Source: Parcubacteria group bacterium GW2011_GWA2_47_8b (GTDB taxonomy: Bacteria > Patescibacteriota > Minisyncoccia > UBA6257 > WO2-44-18). Taken from it: a DNA stretch of 10,949 nucleotides. The DNA lies in contig LCOU01000007.1 of the NCBI GenBank assembly GCA_001003205.1, positions 1 through 10,949 of the forward strand. The letters run 5' to 3'. Position numbers and translations under genes: made by a program. Below, in pieces: positions 1-6,464 of this stretch (positions within the stretch are counted from its first letter, which is position 1; each line of letters begins with the position of its first letter). Below the pieces are notes generated by a model that did no database searches, was not told the DNA's origin, and saw only the letters and a list, made by a program, of their open reading frames with translations.

Positions 1-830
1 GCAGTGCGGATCTTGGCTCCGGCAATCAAGGAACGGATGTCTTGGCAAAACTGCCGTACGCGTTTGTAAGCGGCGTTTCGTCTACCGCCAGCAAACCCGA
101 CATTTTTTCATTCAATGTAAGCAGCCCCAGCTCTCCAACGCTGGCCGACTCACTGAATATTGGTGCCGGCGGCATTAATTCAATTTACATAAAAGGAAAC
201 TATTTGTACGCCGCGTCAGCCAATGACTCAAAAGAATTGATAATTTTTGATATTAGCGATCCGAATAATATGGTGGAGGCGGGCTCATTAAGTTTAAGCG
301 GTTCAACGGACGCAATGTCCGTAATTGTTTTTGAAAATACCGCGGCAGTGGGACGATTAAGCGCCGCTTCGTCCGAAATAGCGTTTATAAACGTTAGCGA
401 TCCGGCCAATCCAATCCTTATTAGGGGCGATTCATCAAATGACGGCGACGTTCGAGATTTCGCTATTTCCGGCAACATACTGTACGTCATCAGCCAGGAG
501 TCTGATGAGGATGTCTGGCTTTATGATATAACCGACACTCTTAATCCAATTAGGATTGGTTATCACGACATTGAGGGCACAACGGAGGATTTAAGCGTAT
601 TTGTGCAATATAGAGGGGGCGCAAATTTGCTGGTCGGTAACATGGAGGGCGAATTAGTGGCCCTCGGAGCTACAAGCACGGTAATTGTGAACACGAACAA
701 TCTTGATAGTATGGCCGAATACGCATCGCTGAATTATCCTCAAGTGGCTACGGGAATAGATTTTGCCGACAACAAAGTTTTTATGTCGGTACGCAGCAAT
801 GACTCACTTAGAATCATCACCTCGCAATAA
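1..830 (+). CDS. LVIVD-repeat beta-propeller protein, 5'-truncated by the window edge
   Basis: The frame is open from base 3 to the TAA at 828-830, with no stop before the window edge, so the true start lies upstream; the TTG at 42 is only an internal codon. About 275 residues are visible. They fall into roughly five to six units of about 45 residues with a recurring pattern: a hydrophobic strand such as YLYAAS or ILYVIS, a polar turn, then a strand ending in a phrase like IIFDISDPNNM, IAFINVSDPANP or WLYDITDTLNP. This matches the LVIVD repeat type, which folds into a beta-propeller. No catalytic residues are evident, so a binding or structural role outside the cell is likely. It overlaps the downstream prepilin gene by 32 bases, placing it in a type IV pilus/pseudopilus operon. 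By analogy with other CPR pilus loci the missing N-terminus could be a prepilin signal (inference). Fold fairly sure, function unknown. Confidence 0.75.
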   Translation, partial: SADLGSGNQGTDVLAKLPYAFVSGVSSTASKPDIFSFNVSSPSSPTLADSLNIGAGGINSIYIKGNYLYAASANDSKELIIFDISDPNNMVEAGSLSLSGSTDAMSVIVFENTAAVGRLSAASSEIAFINVSDPANPILIRGDSSNDGDVRDFAISGNILYVISQESDEDVWLYDITDTLNPIRIGYHDIEGTTEDLSVFVQYRGGANLLVGNMEGELVALGATSTVIVNTNNLDSMAEYASLNYPQVATGIDFADNKVFMSVRSNDSLRIITSQ

Positions 831-1299
831 CGGCTTCACTCTTATTGAAACCTTGATTTACGTGGCAATTGCCAGCGCCATGCTGTCTTTTGCGCTAGCG
901 ACTACCTATCAGTTGATTAACGCAAGCGATCGCGGCGAAAATCAAAAAGAGGTGGTGGAAAATCAAAAATTGCTTGAGCAAAAAATCTATTGGGCACTTC
1001 AAAATGTTTCAACGATTAATTCGCCGGCAGTGGGCGCCACCACAACAAGCTTATCGGTGGATAAAATTGGTTTTGCCAATAATCCCGTGGTTATTTATAC
1101 GGACAACGAAGTTGTGAAATTGAAACAAGGTTCCGGCGCGGCCCTGCCGATTACCAACGATGCCTATACGGCAGTGCGAAATCTGACTTTTCACCAATTT
1201 GATTTTTCCGGTCATCCGGCTATCAAGGCAAACGCCACAATTTTTAACGCTTTTGCCTCAACCTCTTTGAGCAGCGATGCTATTATATTTATAAAATAA
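799..1299 (+). CDS. Prepilin-type minor (pseudo)pilin, PulJ/GspJ- or ComGF-like
   Basis: This is a 166-residue protein with a class III prepilin signal near the N-terminus: after a 12-residue leader come G12 | F13-T-L-I-E17, with glutamate at mature position +5, then an unbroken hydrophobic helix to about residue 40. Prepilin peptidase (PilD type) would cleave after G12 and methylate F13. The globular part is polar, has no cysteines, and ends in FIK. I chose the ATG at 799 because it lies directly before the signal; the TTG at 763 would add a 12-residue extension carrying a cysteine and give an unusually long leader. Even so, the start overlaps the propeller gene by 32 bases and has no clear Shine-Dalgarno, so translation is probably coupled. 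It overlaps the next minor pilin by one base (TAATG). Size and helix suit a GspJ/PilW-like minor pilin, but the exact subtype cannot be set from sequence alone. Confidence 0.8.
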   Translation: MTHLESSPRNNGFTLIETLIYVAIASAMLSFALATTYQLINASDRGENQKEVVENQKLLEQKIYWALQNVSTINSPAVGATTTSLSVDKIGFANNPVVIYTDNEVVKLKQGSGAALPITNDAYTAVRNLTFHQFDFSGHPAIKANATIFNAFASTSLSSDAIIFIK

Positions 1300-1679
1300 T
1301 GAATAAAGGTTTTGTCGTCATAACTTCGGCAATGCTCTTGGCGCTTCTCATGATGATCGTGGCCATATCGCTAGGTTCTGCGAATCTTTTTACCCGTTTC
1401 AATGTGGTGGACTTTAACAATAAGCAAATTAGTTTTCTGACGGCGCGCTCCTGCTTGGATTGGGCGCTGTTGAAACTTGCCGACAACGGCAATTACAGCG
1501 GCGGTGAAAGCATCTCCGTTTCCAACTATCAATGTACGATTAATCCGGTAGAAACCTCTGGTTCTAACAAAATTATAAAGACTCGCGCGCAAATAGACGG
1601 CGCCACTACCAACCTCAAGCTAACAATTGTCGCCACGGATTTTTCCACAGTCTCATTAGAGGAATTGAAAAACTTCTGA
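1299..1679 (+). CDS. PilX/GspK-like minor pilin lacking the +5 glutamate
   Basis: This 126-residue protein begins MNKG4 | FVVITSAMLLALLMMIVAISLG: a very short basic leader, a glycine before phenylalanine, then one hydrophobic helix to about residue 27. It resembles the PilX/GspK N-terminus rather than a classical pilin. Mature position +5, normally glutamate, is threonine (T9). In type II secretion systems GspK is the pseudopilin that lacks Glu5 and sits at the tip of the pseudopilus, so a tip role is a reasonable inference. The soluble part has two cysteines (SCLDW and YQCTI) that could form a disulfide. The start ATG overlaps the previous stop (TAATG at 1297-1301), implying translational reinitiation. 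It lies 13 bases before the next pilin. At about 126 residues it is much smaller than typical GspK (about 300), so PilX-like is the better label. Confidence 0.7.
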   Translation: MNKGFVVITSAMLLALLMMIVAISLGSANLFTRFNVVDFNNKQISFLTARSCLDWALLKLADNGNYSGGESISVSNYQCTINPVETSGSNKIIKTRAQIDGATTNLKLTIVATDFSTVSLEELKNF

Positions 1680-1692
1680 TAAGGTTAGTAGT

Positions 1693-2145
1693 ATGAAAAG
1701 ATTGCGCGGCTTTACCTTAGTTGAGTTGATGATTGTGTCGGCGATTGCTGTAATTCTGACCGCCGCGATCATTCTTACTATCAATCCGGTAAGGCAGCTG
1801 TCCAACGCCAGAAACACACAGCGCCGTTCTGATGTAAATGTCATTTTGAATGGCATCGGCCAACGCCTGGCCGACAATCGCGCTTCTTGGCCAACCGATT
1901 CCGATTGCGCCGCCCTGCCTACCGCCGCCACTACCACAATGGGCACCAGTATCGGGCAGTATGATATTTATGACTGCCTAGTGCCTTTTTACCTTTCCAA
2001 CCTGCCGCGTGACCCATCCGCAGGTTCCTTCACCGACAAAACTAACTATAATTTGAATTATCGCGTTATTAAGGATGCCAATGGTCGCACCGTTGTGGAC
2101 GCGCCCTCGGCAGAACTTGGCGAAACTATTTCCGCCACCCGTTAA
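1693..2145 (+). CDS. Type IV prepilin, major-pilin type
   Basis: This is a 150-residue prepilin. The leader is MKRLRG, cleaved after G6, followed by F7-T-L-V-E11 with the conserved +5 glutamate and a hydrophobic helix to about residue 31, then an amphipathic helix containing INPVRQLSNARNTQRR. Two cysteines (C72 and C95) could form the pilin disulfide loop. The segment LPRDPSAG and the C-terminal APSAELGETISATR are features I associate with Parcubacteria pilins. AAGG at 1681-1684 lies eight bases before the ATG and is the only convincing Shine-Dalgarno in the pilus cluster, consistent with this being the most expressed subunit. The protein is presumably inserted in the membrane, cleaved and N-methylated by prepilin peptidase, then polymerised. 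Its TAA shares the TTAA at 2142-2145 with the stop of the convergent glycosyltransferase gene, so no intergenic terminator exists. Confidence 0.88.
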   Translation: MKRLRGFTLVELMIVSAIAVILTAAIILTINPVRQLSNARNTQRRSDVNVILNGIGQRLADNRASWPTDSDCAALPTAATTTMGTSIGQYDIYDCLVPFYLSNLPRDPSAGSFTDKTNYNLNYRVIKDANGRTVVDAPSAELGETISATR

Positions 2146-2828
2146 TTCGGCAAAAACAAGCCGTATTTAAGTATTACAAAAATTGCTTTAAAGCCATCCG
2201 TCCAGCGGATTTTTTTGCCTTCCTTATAATCGCGGCCGTAATAGGAAATACCCACCTCGTAAAATCGCCACCCCTTATTGGCAAGTTTAATGGTAATCTC
2301 CGGCTCAATACCGAATTGCTTTTCTTTAAGAAAAATTGAATGGATAGCCTCCTTTTTAAATGCCTTAAACCCCGTTTCCATGTCCGTTAGGTTCAAATTG
2401 GCGACCACGTTGCACAAAAATGTTAAAAATCTATTGCCGATATAATGCCAGAAAAACAGTACGCGATGGGGGTCGGAGCCGACAAACCGCGATCCGTAAA
2501 CAACATCGGCATATCCTTGCGTAATCGGAGCAATCAAACGCTCGTATTCCGACGGATCGTATTCCAAATCGGCATCCTGAATTAAAACCACATCTTGAGT
2601 AGCCGCCTTGATGCCAGTCCGGAGAGCGGCGCCTTTGCCAAAGTTATGTTCGTGCTTGAAGACTTTGACGTTTGACGCCTTATACCTATCCAAGAATTCT
2701 CGGGTGCCGTCAGTGGAGCCGTCGTCAACAATAATAATTTCCGCCGGCTTGTTTTTTTGCACGCGCTCTAAAACCACCGGCAAAGTCTTTGCCTCGTTAT
2801 ACACTGGTATAATCACCGATATCTTCAT
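2142..2828 (-). CDS. GT2 family glycosyltransferase, dolichyl-phosphate mannosyltransferase (DPM1)-like
   Basis: This 228-residue protein has a GT-A fold. MKISVIIPVYNEAKTLP is the nucleotide-binding first strand; VDDGSTDGT (34-42) and the metal-binding D85-A-D87 in QDADLEYDP are the GT2 signatures. NFGKGAALRTG (62-72), YGSRF (111-115), TDMETGFKAF (148-157) and the GRDYKEGKKIRWTDG stretch (198-212) are typical of polyprenyl-phosphate-sugar synthases of the DPM1 subgroup. It ends about where bacterial DPM1-like enzymes lacking C-terminal membrane helices end. The predicted reaction is transfer of a hexose from a nucleotide sugar (GDP-mannose or UDP-glucose; not decidable) to undecaprenyl phosphate on the cytoplasmic face. 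The start ATG overlaps the stop of the upstream GT-C gene by one base (TAATG), so it is the last gene of that operon. Its lipid-linked product is the natural donor for the two GT-C proteins. Confidence 0.9.
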   Translation of the reverse strand: MKISVIIPVYNEAKTLPVVLERVQKNKPAEIIIVDDGSTDGTREFLDRYKASNVKVFKHEHNFGKGAALRTGIKAATQDVVLIQDADLEYDPSEYERLIAPITQGYADVVYGSRFVGSDPHRVLFFWHYIGNRFLTFLCNVVANLNLTDMETGFKAFKKEAIHSIFLKEKQFGIEPEITIKLANKGWRFYEVGISYYGRDYKEGKKIRWTDGFKAIFVILKYGLFLPN

Positions 2829-4354
2829 TACATTATTCTAAACACCGTTTGCGCATTATTGTCAAAAACTTTTTGATAACCGACAAAAGATTGCAAATAT
2901 TGCAAAAGTTTGGGATTGCGCAGTTTTTCCACAACTATATATGACGCCCTGAAGTCATTTTTAAGAACTTTATACGTGTCTTCCGTCTGTTCCGCGGTAC
3001 AACGAATCATGCCGCAGGTAAAAGCCGTGCCTGCGTCAATTGCTAAAAAGTGAGTTTTCCAATATAGCTCTGGTTTAAAACTGTATTCAAAAATCGGGTC
3101 CATGCCGTTGATGTAATAATTGCTGTTATTCCAAAAAAATAAATCGGCGAATCTGTCCCAGTGAATGTTAAAAACAACATCTCCAGGCCGCGAATTTTCT
3201 TTAAGCCATAACGCCGCGTCCTTGAAATGGTCTATGGGAAAAGTGTTCGCGAGATAAGTATCAAACCTATAAACGGTCTTTATTGGCGCGTAAATTACCA
3301 GCACCAACGCCAAAAGCGCCACAATACTGCGGAGTTTTATTCTCGCGGCGACAGCTCGGTAACGTTCAAACAATAAAGCCATAAAAATAACCACAAACCC
3401 CACAAAGACTTCATTGGAGCGGCGCGCCACCGCGAACGTGAGAAAAAAGAAAATGACCGCTAATATCAGACTCGCCCAAACGCTACTCTGTTGACGCTCT
3501 TTTTTCCGAATCATCCAAATTAAAAATATAATCGCCATCGCCAGCGCAATAGTTATCGGCACCAATTGGTCCACGAAGTTTTCCCAAGAGAAGGGGATAA
3601 GTTCGCGGCCAAAGCGGAGCGGCAATTTTTTTTCAAACAGAAGTTGGACCACCTGGATGTAGGCAAGCTTGGCCGCCCCAAAGGGATTCGGGCGCAGCAA
3701 TAGTCCGCCTATGAGTCCGGAGGCCATCGCGACCGGCCCTTGCCAATAAATCTTTTTTTTCTGCAAAATCTGCACCGCGGCGGTAACCGCCCAGACAAGA
3801 ATGGGAAGCCAGCTCAAGGATAAATGTGTCCATGAAAAGAAAAATCCGGCTAAAAATAATATGATTTTTGAAAAACGGCTTGATTCCGTATTTAAATAGG
3901 TAAATATCAGTAGTGCTAACCCAAGCGATAAAGGGTGCGGGCGAAACATTGCGAATCTGTACAAAACATCGGCAGTGGCGAACAAAAAAACCAAAACCCA
4001 CATTGCCGGCCACTTAATTTTCAACCTTCTGAAGGCCGCGAAAACCAGCAAACCGGAAATAACCGTCACTAAAACGCCGCCAACTTTTATTCCAGTACCC
4101 AAGTCACTGAACCAAGAAAGGGGCAGTGTTAAAATATGAAAACCGTACCAAAGATCGGCGGCGTAGGTGCTGATAACCGAATATTGCGTCCACGGAAAGG
4201 CGCCGCTAAATATACCCTCGGTTCGGTACAGAAAAGAATGTTTTATGTGATATAGACTGTCGGTATCAAAAGCGTTCGAAGTGGAAAATTGCAAAATTAC
4301 CGCCAAACCGACGAGGCCGAGGAGCAAAAATGCCCAGTTGAATCGCTTTATCAT
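2828..4354 (-). CDS. Polytopic membrane protein, GT-C-like glycosyltransferase (paralogue 2)
   Basis: This 508-residue protein has about ten or more hydrophobic segments and a soluble C-terminal part from about residue 385. Directly after the first helix comes NAFD30-T-D32-SLYHIKH, an acidic DxD motif in the first outer loop, followed by FPWTQYSV and AADLWYGFH (65-73). That layout is characteristic of GT-C enzymes that use polyprenyl-phosphate sugars (STT3, GT39/GT83 types). Other conserved blocks shared with the neighbouring paralogue are RPNPFGAAKLAYIQV, FAVARRSNE, GDVVFNIHWDRFADLFF, YYINGMDPIFEY and TEDTYKVLKNDFRASYIVVEK. Two cysteines in TCGMIRCT are conserved in the paralogue and may form an extracellular disulfide. 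It starts in a TAATG overlap with the gene before it and stops in another with the GT2 gene. Protein or surface glycan glycosylation is the likely role; acceptor and sugar are unknown. A DUF-level membrane protein without transferase activity remains possible. Confidence 0.72.
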   Translation of the reverse strand: MIKRFNWAFLLLGLVGLAVILQFSTSNAFDTDSLYHIKHSFLYRTEGIFSGAFPWTQYSVISTYAADLWYGFHILTLPLSWFSDLGTGIKVGGVLVTVISGLLVFAAFRRLKIKWPAMWVLVFLFATADVLYRFAMFRPHPLSLGLALLIFTYLNTESSRFSKIILFLAGFFFSWTHLSLSWLPILVWAVTAAVQILQKKKIYWQGPVAMASGLIGGLLLRPNPFGAAKLAYIQVVQLLFEKKLPLRFGRELIPFSWENFVDQLVPITIALAMAIIFLIWMIRKKERQQSSVWASLILAVIFFFLTFAVARRSNEVFVGFVVIFMALLFERYRAVAARIKLRSIVALLALVLVIYAPIKTVYRFDTYLANTFPIDHFKDAALWLKENSRPGDVVFNIHWDRFADLFFWNNSNYYINGMDPIFEYSFKPELYWKTHFLAIDAGTAFTCGMIRCTAEQTEDTYKVLKNDFRASYIVVEKLRNPKLLQYLQSFVGYQKVFDNNAQTVFRIM

Positions 4355-5892
4355 TATCGTTTTATTAAATATACCACGTCCTTGTCGGTCTCAAATTTTT
4401 TCTCGTAATGGGGGTCTGACGAAAGATAATAATCAACCGCCGGATTCCGCGCTTTTTCCAAAACCACATAACGGGCGTTAAAATCGCGCGTCAACACCCC
4501 ATAAGTATCTTCAAGCATCTCTACCGTGCACGCTTCGGCGCCGCAAGTTTTTTTAGTAACTTCGTCGACCGAAAGATAATGAAATTTCCAATACAGGCTG
4601 GGGTTATAGGCATACTGGAACATCGGGTCCATGCCGCCGATGTAATAGTTTTTTTGGTTATGGAAAAACAGCATGGCAAAATCGCTCCAACGGACATTGA
4701 ACACGATATCACCGGGCGCGGAATTTTTTTCCAGCCAACCGCTAACCTCCCGGTAGAGCTCCGGTTTGACGGCCCTGTTATTTAAGCTGTTGGCGGTTTT
4801 GAGGCCGCTGTAAAAAACTAGGAACACAAAAACCGTTCCTAAAATGAGCTTGGCGTTGTCTATGCCCTTGGCGCGCAAAAAGTTGGAAAAAATAAGGGCT
4901 ATAAAAATTATTCCGAATAAAACCCAAAAATCGTGGGCGCGGCGCGCAACCACCATAGTCAATAAAAAGAAGAGGGGCGTCAAAATTCCGCTAGCAAGAA
5001 TCAAAGTCTTTGTTTTGGGGTCTTTCAGCTCCGGGTAGCGGCGCCGAAACCAGGCTATGAAAATCCAGGAAGCGGAAAGCCACAATAACAAAAACAGTAA
5101 AAAGTTGCTGAATAACGTTACCGAATCCAACGGGTACAATTCGGTTCCAAAAAGCAGCGGCAGGCCGCTTTGTTTATCAAAAATTAACTTGGCGACTTGG
5201 ATATAGGCAAGTTTTAGCGCGCCGATTGGGTTGGGGCGCAATAACCATCCGGCCACAGTGCCCAACGCGACAAACGCAATACCTTTCCAGGCAATTCTTT
5301 TCTCGTTCCACCACTGGACGGCGACAACCGTTACCGCCAGAAGCGGCGAAATCCACGCCAAACTCAAGTGAAACCAGGAAATGCCGAAGCTCGCCAGAAA
5401 TATTCCCAAATAACTTCCGCTCGCCAGAAAATAAAACAGCAGCGCGCTTAAACTAAGCGAGACCAGGTGCGGACGCATCATTAGCGACCTGAATAAAATG
5501 TTGGGCGCCGAAAAAATGGCAAGCAATGGCCAGAAGATTGCCATTTTTACGCCACTGCGCTTTAAAATCCAATACAACGAGAATAGAAAACCGGCAGTTA
5601 GGAGGACGCCGGCGATTTTGATGCCCAAAACTAAACTTCCAAACGTGAACGGAATCAAAAGAATGTGAAAACCGTACCAAAGATCGGCCGCCAGCGTCCG
5701 TATCACCGAAAATTGCGTCCAAGGAAAGTCGGTCTGCAATATCCCGCCCGTGCGGTAAAGCCAAGCGTGCCGAATATGATAAAAACTGTCAGGGTCGGGG
5801 ATATTAGGAGAAGAAAATTGCAAAACCGCCGCCAACGTCAAGAAAAAAAGAATAATAAGCGCCGCGGAGTGTTTTTTAAAAAAACTTGTCAT
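4354..5892 (-). CDS. Polytopic membrane protein, GT-C-like glycosyltransferase (paralogue 1)
   Basis: This 512-residue paralogue of the next gene is plainly a tandem duplicate. Matching blocks include IPD33-P-D35-SFYHIRHAWLYRTGG, DFPWTQFSVI, LAADLWYGFHIL, RPNPIGALKLAYIQVAKLIFDK, VVARRAHDFW, PGDIVFNVRWSDFAMLFFHN, YYIGGMDPMFQYAYNPSLYWK, TCGAEACT and LEDTYGVLTRDFNARYVVLEKARNP. The DxD-type motif in the first outer loop after helix 1 and the many membrane segments indicate a GT-C fold acting on the outer face of the membrane. I prefer the ATG at 5890-5892; a TTG two codons upstream (5896-5898) is also open, and neither has a Shine-Dalgarno. The start lies only ten bases from the 3' end of a tRNA-Gln gene on the same strand, so it is probably co-transcribed with the tRNA. 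The exact acceptor, and whether both copies are active, are unknown. Confidence 0.72.
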   Translation of the reverse strand: MTSFFKKHSAALIILFFLTLAAVLQFSSPNIPDPDSFYHIRHAWLYRTGGILQTDFPWTQFSVIRTLAADLWYGFHILLIPFTFGSLVLGIKIAGVLLTAGFLFSLYWILKRSGVKMAIFWPLLAIFSAPNILFRSLMMRPHLVSLSLSALLFYFLASGSYLGIFLASFGISWFHLSLAWISPLLAVTVVAVQWWNEKRIAWKGIAFVALGTVAGWLLRPNPIGALKLAYIQVAKLIFDKQSGLPLLFGTELYPLDSVTLFSNFLLFLLLWLSASWIFIAWFRRRYPELKDPKTKTLILASGILTPLFFLLTMVVARRAHDFWVLFGIIFIALIFSNFLRAKGIDNAKLILGTVFVFLVFYSGLKTANSLNNRAVKPELYREVSGWLEKNSAPGDIVFNVRWSDFAMLFFHNQKNYYIGGMDPMFQYAYNPSLYWKFHYLSVDEVTKKTCGAEACTVEMLEDTYGVLTRDFNARYVVLEKARNPAVDYYLSSDPHYEKKFETDKDVVYLIKR

Positions 5893-5902
5893 TGGCAATA
5901 AG

Positions 5903-5973
5903 TTCCGGGACAGGGGATCGAACCCCGATTTCCTGCTCCAAAGGCAGGCGTCCTACCATTAGACGATCCCGGA
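5903..5973 (-). tRNA. trnQ: tRNA-Gln (anticodon UUG)
   Basis: Read on the minus strand, a complete 71-nt cloverleaf is present. The 7-bp acceptor stem pairs TCCGGGA with TCCCGGA, the D-arm contains CTAATGGTAGGAC, and the anticodon arm is CCTGC-CTTTGGA-GCAGG, giving anticodon TTG, which reads CAA/CAG. The T-arm is GGGG-TTCGATC-CCCT. The discriminator base is A, and no CCA is encoded (the next bases are CTT), so CCA is added after transcription. The gene is followed within ten bases by the GT-C operon on the same strand. Confidence 0.95.
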
Positions 5974-5982
5974 ATGATACTG

Positions 5983-6011
5983 ACTTTAGCTTATTTTCAA
6001 AACTTCGTAAA
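5983..6011 (-). promoter_or_regulatory. Candidate sigma70-type promoter for tRNA-Gln and the GT operon
   Basis: On the minus strand TTTACG (6006-6011) and TAAAGT (5983-5988) are separated by 17 bases, each matching four of six consensus positions. Initiation would fall about two to three bases before the mature tRNA 5' end, as is usual for tRNA genes. A short dyad, AACTT-TACG-AAGTT, overlaps the -35. No other promoter is visible before the GT-C gene. Confidence 0.4.
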
Positions 6012-6067
6012 GTTGATGTCCTGCGCGGCGGTTTCAATTCCTTTCAGAAGAGTTCGTGAGGGGTATG

Positions 6068-6098
6068 AAATAAAAAAGCCGCTCTATACTAGGCGGCT
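6068..6098 (-). terminator. Rho-independent terminator of the zinc-ribbon gene
   Basis: Read on the minus strand, AGCCGC pairs with GCGGCT, extended inward by CTA/TAG around a TAC triloop with one bulged base. It is followed directly by TTTTTATTT. It lies 23 bases past the stop of the Cys-rich gene and separates that gene from the tRNA-Gln promoter. Confidence 0.8.
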
Positions 6099-6121
6099 GT
6101 CACACAACGAGAACTTAGTTA

Positions 6122-6331
6122 TTACAAATCAACTCCGCATCCACACCCTGGACACTTAATATAGAAAGTGGTCGAGCAGGAACCATAACCTCTTGCATTA
6201 CAGTCACAGCCTGGCTGATGCCCCTCTTCTTTTATTCTTTTACCATCTTTGGCTTCCAACTCAAATTCGCAATCGCAGCTCGGGCACTTCAAAACTCGCC
6301 CAACCCACCCAGACCGTTTCTTAATCTTCAT
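6122..6331 (-). CDS. Small Cys-rich zinc-ribbon-like protein of unknown function
   Basis: This 69-residue protein starts MKIKKRSGW. I chose the ATG at 6329-6331 because AGGAGA (6339-6344) lies seven bases upstream; the longer TTG start at 6358 would run over this ribosome binding site. Nine cysteines are present: KCPSCDC (residues 15-19), GCDC, GSC, and KCPGCGC near the C-terminus. CPxC...CPGC knuckles at the two ends suggest one four-cysteine zinc ribbon, and the middle cysteines (with a histidine in GHQPGCDC) could make a second metal site. A basic N-terminus and a metal site would suit nucleic-acid binding, but no known family is recognised. A strong ribosome binding site and a clean terminator argue that it is a real gene. 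It is transcribed alone. Confidence 0.75.
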   Translation of the reverse strand: MKIKKRSGWVGRVLKCPSCDCEFELEAKDGKRIKEEGHQPGCDCNARGYGSCSTTFYIKCPGCGCGVDL

Positions 6332-6338
6332 CGCGCAT

Positions 6339-6344
6339 TCTCCT
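6339..6344 (-). promoter_or_regulatory. Ribosome binding site deciding the start of the zinc-ribbon gene
   Basis: AGGAGA on the minus strand lies seven bases before the ATG at 6329-6331. It is the strongest Shine-Dalgarno in the window and rules against the TTG start at 6358. Confidence 0.8.
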
Positions 6345-6371
6345 AAAATAGTCGCCAATGAGCCAGTCGCA

Positions 6372-6399
6372 TATTAACACTCTATAGCCAAAACCGCAA
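6372..6399 (-). promoter_or_regulatory. Weak candidate promoter for the zinc-ribbon gene
   Basis: On the minus strand TTGCGG (6394-6399) and TTAATA (6372-6377) are 16 bases apart. TATAGA, five bases upstream of the latter, is an alternative -10. The region lies between the dnaX hairpin and the zinc-ribbon start, where a promoter is expected; the match itself is weak. Confidence 0.3.
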
Positions 6400-6421
6400 A
6401 TGGCCAGGCGATAAGACATAA

Positions 6422-6452
6422 CCCTCCCTCAAAGACATTCTTTGGGGGAGGG
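6422..6452 (-). terminator. Terminator-like hairpin after dnaX
   Basis: The 14-base arms 6422-6435 and 6439-6452 pair completely apart from one G-T wobble, around a CAT triloop, 12 bases past the dnaX stop. The stem is long and G/C-rich at its base. The minus-strand continuation is TTATGTCTTAT, which is only moderately T-rich, so it is a good stem with a poor U-tract. It may terminate transcription or protect the mRNA 3' end. Confidence 0.6.
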
Positions 6453-6464
6453 GGGCGGCAGTCC

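Noticed and set aside
763..798. Upstream TTG start for the first prepilin
   Set aside because: It would give a 24-residue leader with a cysteine before the cleavage glycine; ATG 799 gives a normal prepilin leader.
2119..2136. Hairpin near the pilin 3' end as a terminator for the GT operon
   Set aside because: The stem is short with a G-T wobble, lies inside the pilin coding region and has no T-tract in either direction.
3633..4013. Open frame of 126 codons on the minus strand inside the second GT-C gene
   Set aside because: It lies in another frame within a well-supported membrane protein, with no recognisable domain.
5453..5764. Open frame of 103 codons on the minus strand inside the first GT-C gene
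   Set aside because: It is an alternative-frame shadow of a conserved paralogous gene.
6031..6060. CRISPR array
   Set aside because: Only one repeat-like copy is present, without spacers or cas genes; it is kept only as a low-interest finding.
5974..6159. Plus-strand open frame of 61 codons next to tRNA-Gln
   Set aside because: It crosses the terminator hairpin and the zinc-ribbon stop, and has no ribosome binding site.
6332..6358. Longer N-terminus of the zinc-ribbon protein from a TTG
   Set aside because: This stretch contains the AGGAGA ribosome binding site for the internal ATG.
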